A stretch of 64,000 nt of DNA from Ehretia macrophylla (GCA_037974665.1 CM075782.1:40724851-40788850), one strand, 5' to 3'; counted from the first letter of the stretch, positions 23,705 through 36,246 are shown. The notes: a model not told the origin generated them from the sequence alone. Numbers and translations are program-made.

Positions 23705-26700
23705 TGTCACGCCCCAACCCGACCTATGAAGGTTAGACTAGGGTGTGATCTAAACATTAAGTCATATCACGTACTTAATCGTTCAAGAGGGTTTTACACT
23801 TAACGTTTTAGCCTAAACTCCACAAATTCTCTGGAAAACTGGCAGCATAACGGCTGTAATTGGGCTCTTTAGTTTGACCTGATTTTCTAAATGCCTTAAA
23901 ACCTTCAACCTCAATTTCATTTCCAACAAAGATTACTAATTATCATCAATTGAAACGCCTACTTGTTGTCTTGAAGTCTCGTTTGATTAATAACCTAGCA
24001 TGATACTATGTCTCGTTTGTTTGTTAATCCTCGTTACAAAAGTACCTGTTGATCTTAGCTTAACAATGAATACCGGCTTAAGATTGGATAGATTTATTTT
24101 ACTTAATCCTTACCTGATACTTCATAATCCTATGATAGATAGTAGCCAATAACGATAACAAAAACGACCATAGTAGTGTCTATTTAGTTATGATCAGTAC
24201 AAGCCAAAATTAGACCCCAAATTACAACGGGAGTCATTTACAATACAATAACAAGCAACATAAGAAATAGTCTTCAAGCAACATATCGTTCACAAAAAGG
24301 CTATAGTCAAGTAAGGCACATAGGACAAGCAATCATTCCAAGGAATCATCATTAGACACGTCGTCCTCGGGTACATGTTCCTAGTCTTCTTCGCCTGAGA
24401 TGATAAAATAGGGTGAGTCCTTATGAACTCAGCGAGGGGGAACGAGAAATAAGTTTTGAAACTCTTTTTCAAGTTCAATTATGAAAACCCTTTGCAAGCA
24501 TAACATATAACACAAGTAAGAACATCATGTAATATAAAGGTAAAGGAACACAATTACCCGTCTTTCCTTCCCGAGGTCCTCTAGGAACCAAGCAAGAGTA
24601 CTTATACACATAGTGAAAAGGATACGGTGAGCTTTTGCTCTCAGTTCATTTCCAGTATCAATTGTTGCGACCCACTTCAAATCATTCCCTTATCACGCCA
24701 AATGGGTGTACTTCGGATGTACCCTGAAATCCTACGACCCAACTCTCCGAGGAAGTCTAGCCCCCAAGCAAGATAGGGAATTGGACAATGGTAGTCACGG
24801 TTGCACCGGAAAGCCCGATGCCGCCTTGTGTGCATGAATGCTACCACGCCAGAATAAAAGGTGGCAACCTTGTATGCAATGCACATTTATGACATTTAAT
24901 ATATCACATTAGGAGGACAACAAAGTAGGTTGCCTCCAAGCAGTCATAAGATTACACATTGACAAGCAAACATGCGAGGCATGATATAACAGGTAATTTC
25001 ACTTGTAAAGCACATGGAGTCATATGAATATTAAATGGGCAGCCATGTAACGCATGTAGATCAAGTCATATAACTCATTTCGAAGTTCACGTAATCAAAT
25101 AATAAGGTCATACAACATGCAACAACGTTTACGTGGGACCGGGTGCAAGAATGGCCTACTTGTCAACATGTAATCATCGGAATCATATTTAGGGCTATAA
25201 GGGCAACTACGGGCAGCCTACTAATCACATAATTAAACACAATATTCATAGGGTCAACACTTAGCGAGTTTACCTAGTCATTAGGGTTTCAATTCACGCT
25301 CACCCGTGCGATTAAGCCCTAAGTTGTCACGTAATTAAACTCAAGCCATGCATTGATTAATTCAAACACCCTCAAACATTCAAAACAGTCCACACAATAT
25401 CCAAGTGCCACAATCCCAAGCAATTAATACAACAAGAGAAGTTACAATAATTTTTCTAAACATATCACTAGATGGAAACCTCACTGCAATGTTCTGTTTT
25501 CTCTCAATCATTGAGACAAGCAAAAATCTCCAATTCCAGTGAAAAAAAATGTCAAATTAAAGCTTAAGGAGTGAACTAAATCCAGAAATAAACCTCGCAT
25601 CATTTGGAGTTCGGGTTCAAGAGTTATAGCCAAAACCGTGAGACTACACAAAACTGTCCAGATTTGCACACATTTCAATACGTGTCATTTTTGAGGACTT
25701 TAGGGTCAGATTTAGCCTTAGTCTATTTCTGACAAAAATGTCCATAACTGAAAAATATAGGAGCACACCAAATTTCATGAATTTTTGATATCATTTACTA
25801 AGTCAAAACTGGTTCTTTCTACAGGGACAGTGAATCTACCAAAACCTGCTTCATTTTTCCCGATTTTTCAGATTTGGACACATTTTGATAGTTTGCCATT
25901 TTGAGGACCTTAGAGTCAAAATTAGCTTCGGCCTATTTCTATAAAAAATTCTCAGAACTGGCAAAACTAGTCACATACCAATTTTCACGCATTTTCAATA
26001 TCTTTTACTAGGTAAAAATCACTTCATTCCAACAGAACAGAAAGCTGCCAAATACACGATTTCACCTATCTTCACATTCTAGCCAAATATCTTGTCATGC
26101 ATGTTTACCAAAGCTCATGTACACACATATATCACAAGTACAGAGGTAAAAATAGACATTTAAAGGCATGCATGTGGTTTTTGAAAGCTTCTCAAGGAGT
26201 TTTAGCCCTCACCTTAGCAAGACAACAAAGAAGATGCACAAACTCTTGATGAAGCACAATGTCGACCTTTTTCCTTGCTTAGCCGAGAGACAACTTGAGA
26301 TTTCTCTAATTCCTAGCTTAGTAACCATGTTCTTAGTATGTGCAAGTGGCTAGAACAAAAGAAAATGAAATGGAAGCTAACAAACTTACCTAAGCCGAAA
26401 TGAATGTGCTATGAGCTTGCATGTGCAATTTTTGCATTCTAGCTTGCTTGGTCGAGCTTCCTAGTTTCTTGCATGTCTTGATGAACCATTGAGTGATGAA
26501 CTTAAGCTATGGAGAGTAGGATTTCAGCTAGGGCCGAGAGAGAGAGAGAAGAAATGAGAGAGTGAGAGAAAAATGAGAGAAAGAAGGAAAGAATGAAAGA
26601 AAAATGAAAAGCTTGATGGGTTGATGCTTGTGTCGGCCTAGGGCCTTGAAATTTCAGATTTTTGTGTCTTCAAGGAGCATGTTTGAATCACCTAGCATGG

Positions 26701-27291
26701 GCATGGAGTGTGTGTCGAGATTGGTGTGCATTGGGTAGGGTTTTTGAGCCATTTTTTTTTGTTTTGTGTCATAACATGTCATAGAATGTCTAGGTGTAGA
26801 TTTTGAAATTGAAATGCATGCACAAAGGCTCCATGTGGTCGGCCAAGCTTGTGTTCAAATCTGAATTTTTTGTCTTGTTTGAGCATTATTTAATTGAGTG
26901 CTTGTAATATGCAAAAGAATAAAAAATAAAAAATAAGAATGTCTAGCTTTTGGTGCAATTTCATCTTCTAGTGCATTGACTTAGCATTTTAATATTAGTT
27001 AGTGGAGTTTGTAGGATTAATTAATGATCTAGTGCTTCGTGTAAGATGCTTTCTTGATTAGTGTGAGGGCACGCTTTCCTAGGTTTAGGGCACGCACTAT
27101 GAGGTAAGGCACGAACTACCAGACGAATGCATGTTTTCCAAGTAAATGCACGCAACCCTAAATGTATGCACATAATTCAATACAAGGCACACTAAATGAA
27201 ACACGATTCTTAAACCTAGGTCAAGGCACGCAAATCTAGGTTAGGGAACACGAAATGAGGTATCGCACGCAAATCGAGGTTGGGCCTCACA
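23705..27291 (-). mobile_element. Solo LTR, Tekay-like chromovirus family A
   Basis: 3587-bp solo LTR in minus orientation. Its plus-strand left end (TGTCACGCCCCAACCCGACC) is the reverse complement of the right end of the LTR at 52466-55992, and its right end is the reverse complement of that LTR's TGTGAGGCCC start. It has TG...CA termini and a perfect 5-bp duplication (TTAAC). No internal retroelement sequence lies inside, so it is the product of LTR-LTR recombination. A GA-rich microsatellite near 26534-26547 matches the CT repeat of the full element. It holds no gene. Small open frames inside match conserved LTR nucleotide blocks, not proteins. Confidence 0.93.
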
Positions 27292-27296
27292 TTAAC
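27292..27296. repeat. Target-site duplication TTAAC (right)
   Basis: Second copy of the duplication that flanks the solo LTR, followed by the resumed spacer sequence AACAACCCATCC. Confidence 0.9.
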
Positions 27297-27765
27297 AACA
27301 ACCCATCCGCTTCAACAACGCATCATCCTCGCAAAAGGTGATATCAATGCATTGTAAGGCCATCTAATGTCCTGCAAGTTAGGTTGTTGTCCTTTTCGCG
27401 CCTCACGACATACGATCTGGGACGAAAAATAGCACACAAAGCAAAAAAGTAGCCTAAATCTGATGAAAATGTTCAATTTTGGGCTCCCAAAATAGGCGTA
27501 GCCCCGCAGAATTTTTGACCCCGTCGTAGAGCTCTGACAGAGCTTTTCAACAGTATGTTGTGTGCCACGTAACTCCTTACAGATCAAAAGTTATGGGCAC
27601 CGGACAGACGGAGACTTGGTCATAAGCCCACACCCTTGGTTTGCGGGCCCAGCCTCTACGTGAAGTGAAGTTATCTTGCCCAAGGCGCCGTTGGATTCGG
27701 TAATAGAAATGTGATGGATAAAGCATCTTGGCAAGGCTAACCGGGGCAAAAAAAATTATAAATGT

Positions 27766-27883
27766 AGGTACAACACGAGAACTTCCCAGGGGGTCACACA
27801 TCCTAGTACTACTCTTGTCCAAGCACGCTTAACTTCGGAGTTCTTATGGGATCCGGTGCATTAGTGCTGGTATGATCGCACCC
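27766..27883 (-). rRNA. 5S rRNA gene copy 37
   Basis: 118-bp copy with about 7 differences, mostly at the RNA 3' end (AGGTACAAC). A-box and RNA 5' end are consensus. Confidence 0.91.
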
Positions 27884-28446
27884 GTCATGTTGAGGGCGCA
27901 AATCCCTTATGTGTTGACGGTTCACAGTCCCAGCCTAGAGAGATGGCCCATTCAAAAGTCCCAATGGGCTTAACGACAACCCATCCGCTTCAACAACGCA
28001 GCATCCTCGCAAGACGTGATATCAATGCGTTGGAAGGCCCTCTAATGTCCCGCGAGTTAGGTTGTCTTCATTTTTGCGGCTTACGACGTACGATCCCTAA
28101 CAAAAAAATAGCACAAAAAGCAAAAAATTAGCCCAAAACTGATGAAAACTTTTGATTTTGGGCTCCCAAAATAGGCATAGTAAAGCAGGCTTGCTTCCCC
28201 TGTCGTAGAGCACTCGGAGAGCTTCCCAACAGTATGCTGTGCACCGCGTAACTCCTTATGGATCAAAAGTTATGGACACCAGAGTGACGGAGACCTGGTC
28301 ACAAGCCCCACGCCCTAGGTTTGCTGGCCTAGCCTCTACGTGAAGCGAAGTTGTTTTGCCCAAGGTGCCTTGGGATTTGGTAATAGAATTGTGATGGATA
28401 AAGCATCTTGGCAAGGCTAACCGGGGCAAAAAATAATTGAAAAATG

Positions 28447-28564
28447 GGGTGCAACACGAGGACTTCCCAGGGGCTCACCCATCCTAGTACTACTCTCGCC
28501 CAAGCACGCTTAACTTCGGGGTTCTGATGGGATCCGGTGCATTAGTGCTGGTATGATCGCACCC
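28447..28564 (-). rRNA. 5S rRNA gene copy 38 (closest to consensus)
   Basis: 118-bp copy with only 2 differences from the local consensus (GGCTCACC for GGTCACC in the loop; CGGGGTTC for CGGAGTTC). The A-box, intermediate element, box C region and both helix I strands are intact. It is the best candidate in the window for a transcribable 5S gene, although its TATA-like box at -28 is weaker (reads ATATGG on the minus strand). Confidence 0.94.
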
Positions 28565-29126
28565 GTCATGTTGATGGCGCAAATTCCATATGTGTTGATG
28601 GTTCACTGTCCCAGCCCAGAGAGATGGCCCATTCAAAAGTCTCAATGGGCTTAACGAGAACCCATCCGCTTCAACAACGCAGCATCCTCGCAAGACGTGA
28701 TATCAACGTGTTGTAAGGCCCTATAATGTCCATCGACTTAGTTTGTCATCCTTTTCACGGCTCACGACGTAGGATCCGGGACGGAAAAACAACACAACAA
28801 GTAAAAAAATGGTTCGAAACTGATGAAAACGTTCAATTTTGGGCTCCTAAAACAGGCACAGTAAAGCAGGCTTACTTCCCCTGTCGTAGACCTCTAGGAG
28901 AGCTTTCCAACGGTATGCTGTGCACCACATAACTCCTTACGGATCAAAAGTTATAGGCACCGGAGTGACAGAGACCTGGTCACAAGCCCCACGCCCTCGG
29001 TTTGCAGGCCCAACCTCTACATGAAGCTAAATTGTCTTGCCCAAGGTGTCGGGGGATTCAGAAATAAAAATTTGACGGATAAACCATCTAGGCAAGGCAA
29101 ACCAGGGTAAAAAAAATTGAAAAGGG

Positions 29127-29244
29127 GGGTGCAACACGAGGACTTCCTAGGGGCTCGCGCATCCTAGTACTACTATCGCCCAAGCACGCTTAACTTTGGA
29201 GTTCTAATGGGATCTGGTGCATTAGTGATGGTATCATCGCACTC
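29127..29244 (-). rRNA. 5S rRNA gene copy 39
   Basis: 118-bp copy with about 11 differences, a close relative of the copy at 18751 (GCTCGCGCATCC, CTATCGCC, GTGATGG). A-box intact. Confidence 0.88.
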
Positions 29245-29807
29245 GTCATGTTGAGGGCGCAAATCTCTTATGCGTTGACAGTTCACAGTCCCAGCCCAGA
29301 GAGATGGCCCATTCAAAAGTCCCAATGGGCTTAACAACAACCCATCATCTTCAACAACACAACATCCTCCCAAGACTTGATATCGACGCGTTGTAAGGCC
29401 CTCTAATGTCCCCCGAGTTAGGTTGTCGTCCTTTTCGCGGCTCACGACGTACGATTCGGGATAAAAAAAATAGCACAAAAAGTAGAAAAGTGGCCCAAAA
29501 TTGATGAATATGTTCGATTTTGGGCTCCAAAAATAGGCACAATAAAGTAGGCTTGATTTCCCTGTCGTAGAGCTCTCGGAGAGCTTCTCAACGGTATGTT
29601 GTGCGCCGCATAACACCTTATGGATCAAAAGTTATGGGCACCGGAGCGACGGAGACCTGGTTACAAGTCCCACGCCCCTGGTTTGCGGGACTAGCCTCTA
29701 CATGAAGCGAAGTTGTCTTGCCCAAGGTACCGTGGGATTCGGTAATAGAAATGTGATGGACAAAGCAACTTGGCAAGGCTAACTAGGGCAAAAAAAATTG
29801 AAAAAGG

Positions 29808-29925
29808 GGGTGCAACACGAGGACTTCCCAGGGGGTCACCTATCCTAGTACTACTCTCGCCCTAGCGCGCTTAACTTCGGAGTTCTGATGGGATCCAGTC
29901 TATTAGTGTTGTTATGATCGCACCA
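29808..29925 (-). rRNA. 5S rRNA gene copy 40
   Basis: 118-bp copy with about 8 differences, related to the copy at 18078. A-box core intact; RNA 5' end CACCA. Confidence 0.89.
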
Positions 29926-30254
29926 GTCATGTTGAGGGCGCAAATCCTTTATGTGTTGATGGTTCACAGTCCCATCCCAGAGAGATGGCCCATTCATAAG
30001 TCCCAATGGGCTTAACGACAACCCATCCGCTTCAACAACGCAGCATCCTGGCAAGACGTTATATCAACGCGTTGTAGGGCCTTCTAATGTCCCGCGAGTT
30101 AAGTTGTTGTCCTTTTTGCGACTCACAGCGAACGATCCGGCATCGAAAAATAGCACAAAAACCAGTAAAGTGTCGCAAAACTGATGAAAATGTTCGATTT
30201 GGGGCTCCCAAAACAGGCACAGTAAAGCAGGCTTGTTTTCCCTGTCGTAGAGCT

Positions 30255-30259
30255 CTAGG
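30255..30259. repeat. Target-site duplication CTAGG (left)
   Basis: CTAGG lies inside the spacer palindrome (GAGCTCTAGGAGAGC in uninterrupted relatives). The partner at 33823-33827 reads CTATG, one mismatch. Confidence 0.75.
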
Positions 30260-33200
30260 TGTCACGCCCCAACCCAACCTATAAAGGTTAGACTAGGGTG
30301 TGATCTAATCATTCAAGTCATATCACGTACTTAATCATTCAAGAGGGTTTAACACTTAACGTTTTAGCCTAAACTTTGCAATTTTTCAGAAAACCGACAG
30401 CATGACGGTTGTAATTGGGCTATTTAGTTTGACCTAATTCTCAAAACGCCTTTCCAATCTCAATTTCGTTTCCAACAAAGATTACTATTTATCATCAATT
30501 GAAACGCCTACTAGTTGTCTCGAAGTCTCGTTTGATTAATAACCTAGCATGATACTATGTCTTGTTTGTTTGTTAATCCTTATTACAAACGTACCTGTTG
30601 ATCTTAGCTTATCAATGAGTATCTGCTTAATATTGGATGGGTTCATTTTACTTAATTCTTACCTGATACTTCATAATCCTATGATAGATACTAGCCAATA
30701 ACGATAGCAAAACGACCACAGTAGAGTCTATCTAGTTATTATCAGTACAAACCAAAATTAGACCCCAAATTACAACGGGGGTCTTTTACATTACAATAGC
30801 AAGCATCATAAGAAATGAAATAGTCTTCAAGCAACATATTGTTCACAAAATGGCCATAGTCATGTAAGGCACGTAGGGCAAGCAATCATTCCAAAGAATC
30901 ATCGTTAGGCGCATCGTCCTCGGGTACCTGTTCTTGGTCCTCTTCACCTGAGATGATAAAAGAGGGTGAGTCCTTATGAACTCAACGAGGAGGGAACGAG
31001 AAATAAGTTTTGAAACTCGTTTTCCGGTTCAACTTATGAAAAATCCTTTTTGCAAGCATGAATGCATCACAAGTAAATACATAACGTAATGTAAAAGTAA
31101 AGCAACACAATTACCCGTCTTTCCTCCCCGAGGTCCTCTAGGAACCAAGCGAGAGTACTTATACACATAGTGAAAAGGATACGGTGAGCTTTTGCTCTCA
31201 GTTCATGTCAGTATTAGTTGTTGCAGCTGACTTCAAATCATCCCCTTATCATGCCAAATGGGTGTACTCCGGATGTACCCTGAAATCCTATGACCCAACT
31301 CTCCAAGGAAGTCTAGCCCCCAAGTGAGAGAAGGAATTGGACAATAGTAGTCACAGTTGCACCGGCAAGCCTGATGCCGCCCGGTGTGCGTGAACGCTAC
31401 CACACCAGAATGAAAGGTTGCAACCTTGTATGCAATGCACATTTATGACATTTAATATATCACATTTGGAGGAAAACAAAGTAGGTTGCCTCCGAGCAGT
31501 CATAAGATTGCACATTGACAGTTAAACAAGCGAGGCATGATATGACAGGTAAATTCACTTGAAAAGCACATGGAGTTATATGAACATTAAATGGGAAGCC
31601 ATGCAATGCACGTAAATCAAGTCATATAACTCATTTGAAAGTTCACGTAATCAAATAATAAGATTATTCATCATGCAACGACATCTACGTGGGACCGGGC
31701 GCAAGAAAATCCTACTTATCAACATGTAATCATCGAAATCATATTTAGGGCTACAAGGGCAACTACGGGCAGCCTACTAATTTCACAATTAAATACGATA
31801 TCCATAGGATCAACAACTTAGTGAATTTACCTAGTCACTAGGGTTTCAATTCGTGCTTACTCGTACAATTAAGCCCCAAGTCATCTCGTAATTAATCTCA
31901 AGCTATGCATTGATTAAATTAAACACCCTCAAGCAATCAAAACAGTCTACACAACATCCAAATGCCATAATCCCAAGCAGTTAATACAACAAGAGAAGCT
32001 ACAATAATTTTTTCTAAGCATATCAATAGGTGAAACCCTCACTGCAATGGACCATTTTCTCACAATCGTTGAGACAAGAAAAAAATCTCCAATTCCAGTG
32101 AAAAAGATTTCAAATTAAAGCTTAAGGCGTGAACTAAATTCAAAAACAAACCTCGCATCATTTGGACTTCGGGTTCAAGAGTTATAGCCAAAACAGTGAG
32201 ACTACACAAAACTGTCCAGATTTGCACACATTTCAATACTTGTCATTTTTTTGGGCCTTAGGGTCAGATTTAGCCTTAGTCCATTTCTGAAAAAACTGTC
32301 CAGAACTGAAAAATATAGCTGCACACCAAATTTCATGCATTTTTGATTTCATTTACTAAGTTAAAATAGGTTCATTCTACAAGGTCAGTGAATCTGCCAA
32401 AACCTGCTTCATTTTTCCAGACTTTCCAGATTTGGACATATTTTGATAATTAGCCATTCTGAGGACTTTAGAGTCAAATTTAGCTTTGGTCTGTTGCTGA
32501 GAAAAATGTTCAAAACTGGCAAAACTAGTTACCTAGCAATTTTCACGAATTGTAAACATCATTTACCTACCAAAAATCACCTCGCACCAATAAGGCAGAA
32601 GTCTGTCACATACCCAATTTCATCTATCATCACATTCTAGCCAAGAATCTTGCCATGCATGTCTATAAAAGCTCATGCACACACATATATCTCAAGTACA
32701 AAAGTAAAGATAGACATTTAAGGGCATGCATGTGGTTTTTGAAAGATTTTCAAGAAGTTTTAGCCCTCACCTTAGCAAAACAACAAGAAGATGCACAAGA
32801 CTCTTGATGGTTGCACAAGATTGACTCTTTTCCTTGCTTAGCCGAGACACCACTCCATTTTCTCTAATTTCCTAGCTTAGTAACCAAGTTCTTAGTAGGT
32901 GCATGTGGTTAGAACAAGAAGAAAAGAAATGGAAGCTAGCAAACTCACCTAAGCATAAATGGAGGTTCAAAGAGCTTGCATGTGTGTTTCTTGCAACCTA
33001 GCTTGCTTAGTCGAGCTCCCTAGCTTCGTACATGCCTTGATGAACTATGGAGTGATGAAGATAAGCTATGGAGTGTAGAAACTCAGCCAAGGCCGAGAGA
33101 GAGAGAGAAGAATGAGAGGGAGAGAGAAGAATGAGAGGAAATGAGAGAAAATGAAGAAAAAAAATAAAAGTTTTGCAAAGTTTGAAGCATATGTCGGCCT

Positions 33201-33822
33201 TGAGCTTGTAAATTTCAGATTTGTGTCTTCAAGAAGTACAATTTGAATCATCCTAGCATGGGCAAGGAGCTTGTGTCGAGATTTGGAGTTTTGAGGAGGG
33301 TTTTGAGCTAATTTTTTATGCATTGTGTCATAACTTGTCTAAGCATGAACTTTGAAATTGCAAAGCTTTATCACATGCTCCTACATGGTCAGCCAAGGCT
33401 TGAAAAATGCTGAATCTGTCATCTTTTGAGCATTATTTAATTGTGTTTGGAAAGTGCAAAAGAATAATAATGTCTAGCTTTTGGTGCAATTTCGTCTTCT
33501 AGTGGGTTGAATTAGCAATTTAATATTAGTTAGTGGAGTTTGTAGGATTAATTAATGATCTAGTGCTTCGTGTAAGATGCTTTCTTGATTAACGTGTGGG
33601 CACGTTTTCCTAGGTTTAGGGCACGCACTACGAGACAAGGCATGAACTATGAGACAAATGCACGTTTCCCAAGTAAATGCACACAAGCTTAAATGAATGC
33701 ACGTAATTCAATGCAAGGCACACAAAACAAAACACGATTCCTAAACCTAGGTCATGACACACAAATCCAGGTTAAGGCACACAAAACGAGGTATCGCACG
33801 CAAATCGAGGTTGGGCCTCACA
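30260..33822 (-). mobile_element. Solo LTR, Tekay-like chromovirus family A
   Basis: 3563-bp solo LTR in minus orientation, closely similar along its whole length to the solo LTR at 23705 and, in reverse complement, to the LTRs of the element at 52466. It has TG...CA termini and an imperfect 5-bp duplication (CTAGG/CTATG). It inserted into the AGCTCTCGGAGAGCT palindrome of the 5S spacer. Removing it restores a 682-bp unit. No internal retroelement sequence or host gene is present. Confidence 0.92.
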
Positions 33823-34057
33823 CTATGAGAGCTTTCCAACGGTATGCTGTGCGTCACGTAACTCTTTACGGATCAAAAGTTATGGGCACTAGAGCGACGG
33901 AGACCTGGTCACAAGCCCCACGCCCTCGGTTTGCTTGCCCAGCCTCTACGTAAAACAAAGTTGTCTTGCCCAAGGTGCCGTAGGATTTGGTAATAGAAAT
34001 GTGATGGATAATACATCTTGGCAAGGCTGACCGGGGCAAAAAAAATTGAAAAGGGAG

Positions 34058-34175
34058 GGGGGCAACACGAGGGTTTCATAGGGGGTCGCCTATCCTAGTA
34101 CTAATCTTGCCCAAGCACGCTTAACTTCAGAGGTCTGATGGGATCCGGTGCATTAGTGCTGGTATGATCGCACCC
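34058..34175 (-). rRNA. 5S rRNA gene copy 41
   Basis: 118-bp copy with about 10 differences, mostly at the RNA 3' end (GGGGGCAAC, GAGGGTTTCAT). A-box and RNA 5' end are consensus. Confidence 0.88.
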
Positions 34176-34737
34176 GTCATGTTGAGGGCGCAAATTCCTT
34201 ATGTGTTGACGGTTCACAGTCCCAGTCCAGAGAGATGGCCCATTCAAAAGTCCCAATGGGCTTAACGACAACCCATCCACTTTAACAACGTAGCATCCTC
34301 GCAAGACATGATATCAAAGGATTGTTGGGCCGTCTAATGTCCTGCGAGTTAGGTTGTCTTCATTTTCGTTGCTCACGACGTATGAACCGGGTCAGAAAAA
34401 CAACACAAAAGGTAGAAAAATGGCACGAAACTGATAAAAACTTTTGATTTTTTGCTCTCAAAATAGGCACAGTCGAGCAGACTTGCTGCCCTCGTCGTAG
34501 AGCTCTCATAGAGCTTTCCAACTGTATGCTCTGGGCTGCGTAACTCCTTATGGATCAAAAGTTATGGGCACCGGAGCGACAGTGAACTGGTCACAAGCCC
34601 CACGCCCTTGGTTTATTGGCCCAGCCTCTACGTGAAGCGAAGTTGTCTTAACCAAGGTGCTGTGGGATTGGGTAATAGAAATGTGATGGATAAAGCATCT
34701 TGGCAAAGCAAACCAGGGTAAAAAAAATTGAAAAAGG

Positions 34738-34855
34738 GGGTGCAACACGAGGACTTCCCAAGGTGTCACCTATCCTAATACTGCTCTCGCCCAAGCATGC
34801 TTAGTTTTGGAGTTCTGATGGGATTTGGTGCAATAGTACGGTTATGATCGCTCCC
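34738..34855 (-). rRNA. 5S rRNA gene copy 42 (degenerate)
   Basis: 118-bp copy with about 14 differences. A-box TGCTTAGT and an altered 5' region (GTACGGTTATG, GCTCCC). It lies beside the duplicated 247-bp block. Confidence 0.86.
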
Positions 34856-35418
34856 GTCATGTTGAGGGCGCAAATTCCTTATGTGTTGACGGTTCACAGT
34901 CCCAGTCCAGAGAGATGGCCCATTCAAAAGTCCCAATGGGCTTAACGACAACCCATCCACTTTAACAACGTAGCATCCTCGCAAGACATGATATCAAAGG
35001 ATTGTTGGGCCGTCTAATGTCCTGCGAGTTAGGTTGTCTTCATTTTCGTTGCTCACGACGTATGAACCGGGTCAGAAAAACAACACAAAAGGTAGAAAAG
35101 TTGCCCAAAATTGATGAAATTTGTTCAATTTTGGGCTCTTAAAACAGGCACAGCCGTGCAGGCTTGCTGCCCCCGTCATAGAGCTCTCAGAGAGCTTTCC
35201 AACGGTATGTGGTGCGCCGCGTAACTCCTTACGGATAAAAAGTTATGGTCACCGGAGCGACAGAGACCTGGTCACAAGCCCCACGCCCTCGGTTTGCTGG
35301 CCCAGCCTCTACGTGAAGCGAAGTTGTCTTAACCAAGGTGCTGTGGGATTGGGTAATAGAAATGTGATGGATAAAATATCTTGGCAAGGCTAACCAGGGC
35401 AAAAAAAATTGAAAAAAG

Positions 35419-35536
35419 GGGTGCAACACGAGGGCTTCCTACGGGGTCACCTATCTTAGTACAACTCTCACCCAAGCACGCTTAGTTTTAGAGTTCTGAT
35501 GGGATCTGGTGCATTAGTGTTGTTATGATCGCACCC
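35419..35536 (-). rRNA. 5S rRNA gene copy 43 (degenerate)
   Basis: 118-bp copy with about 13 differences. It shares the GCTTAGTTTT A-box variant with the copy at 34738, consistent with local duplication or conversion. Confidence 0.87.
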
Positions 35537-36091
35537 GTCATGTTTAGGGCGCAAATCCCTTATGTGTTGACAGTTCACTGTCCTAGCCAAGAGAGATAAC
35601 CCATTAAAAAGCCCCAATGGGCTTAACAACAACCCATCCACTTCAACAACGCAGTATCCTCGCAAGACATGATATCAACGCGTTGTAGGACCCTCTAATG
35701 TCCCGCGAGTTAGGTTGTCATCCTTTTTACGGCTCACGACGTACGATTTGGGATGGAAAATGAGTAAAAATAGAAGAAAAGTGGCCCAAAACTGATGAAC
35801 ATGATAAATTTTGGGCTCCAAAAATAGGTGCAATCGAGGAGGCTTACTGCCCTAGTCGTAGAGCTCCCAGAGAGCTTTCCAACGGTATGATGTGCGCCAT
35901 GTAACTCCTTACGGATCAAAAGTTATGGGCACCGGAGCGATGGAGACTTGGTCACAAGCCCTACGCCATCGGTTTGCGGGCCCAGCCTCTACGTCAAACG
36001 AAGTTGTCTTGCCCAAGGTGCCGTGGGATTCGGTAATAGAAATGTGATGGATAAAGCATCTTTGCAAGGCTAACCAGGGCAAAAAAAATTG

Positions 36092-36096
36092 AAAAA
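36092..36096 (-). terminator. Pol III T-run terminator of 5S copy 44
   Basis: Directly 3' of the gene the minus strand reads C's followed by T5, then CAA, then T8 (36081-36088). T runs of four or more end Pol III transcripts. This pattern, T4-T5 then T7-T9, follows most 5S copies in the window. It is listed once as the example. Confidence 0.75.
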
Positions 36097-36098
36097 GG

Positions 36099-36216
36099 GG
36101 GTGCAACACGAGGACTTCCTAGGGGGTCACCCATCCTAGTACTACTCTCGCCCAAGCACACTTAACTTCGGAGTCTTGATGGGATCCGGTGCATTAGTGC
36201 TGGTATGATCGCACCC
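36099..36216 (-). rRNA. 5S rRNA gene copy 44 (near-consensus)
   Basis: 118-bp copy with about 4 differences: a C to T beside the loop, an A-box CpG loss (CACTTAAC), and GTCTTG for GTTCTG. Both helix I strands are intact, and the 5' flank has the best TATA box in the array. Confidence 0.93.
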
Positions 36217-36237
36217 GTCATGTTAAGGGCGCAAATC

Positions 36238-36246
36238 CCTTATATG
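36238..36246 (-). promoter_or_regulatory. TATA-like box about -28 of 5S copy 44
   Basis: On the minus strand CATATAAGG lies at about -30 to -22 from the gene start, with a GC-rich GCGCCC near -16 to -11 and a C at -1. This is the known layout of plant 5S upstream elements. Most other copies have the weaker CATAAGGG here. Confidence 0.65.

Larger units (their letters stand above)
27292..30259 (-). repeat. 5S rDNA tandem array, block 2
   Basis: Continuation of the array between two solo LTRs, with four 5S copies at 680-681 bp spacing. The spacing from the last copy of block 1 to the first here is 678 bp after removing the LTR and one target duplication, so no unit was lost at the insertion. 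Spacers in this block share the AGTAAAGCAGGCTT variant also seen near 17815, 19165 and 23230. Confidence 0.95.

Noticed and set aside
24677..24886. 69-codon minus-strand open frame conserved in both family A solo LTRs (also 31233-31442)
   Set aside because: It is broken in the full element's LTRs (a stop follows soon after the ATTGCATACAAGG block) and the conservation is at nucleotide level, as expected for young copies of one LTR.
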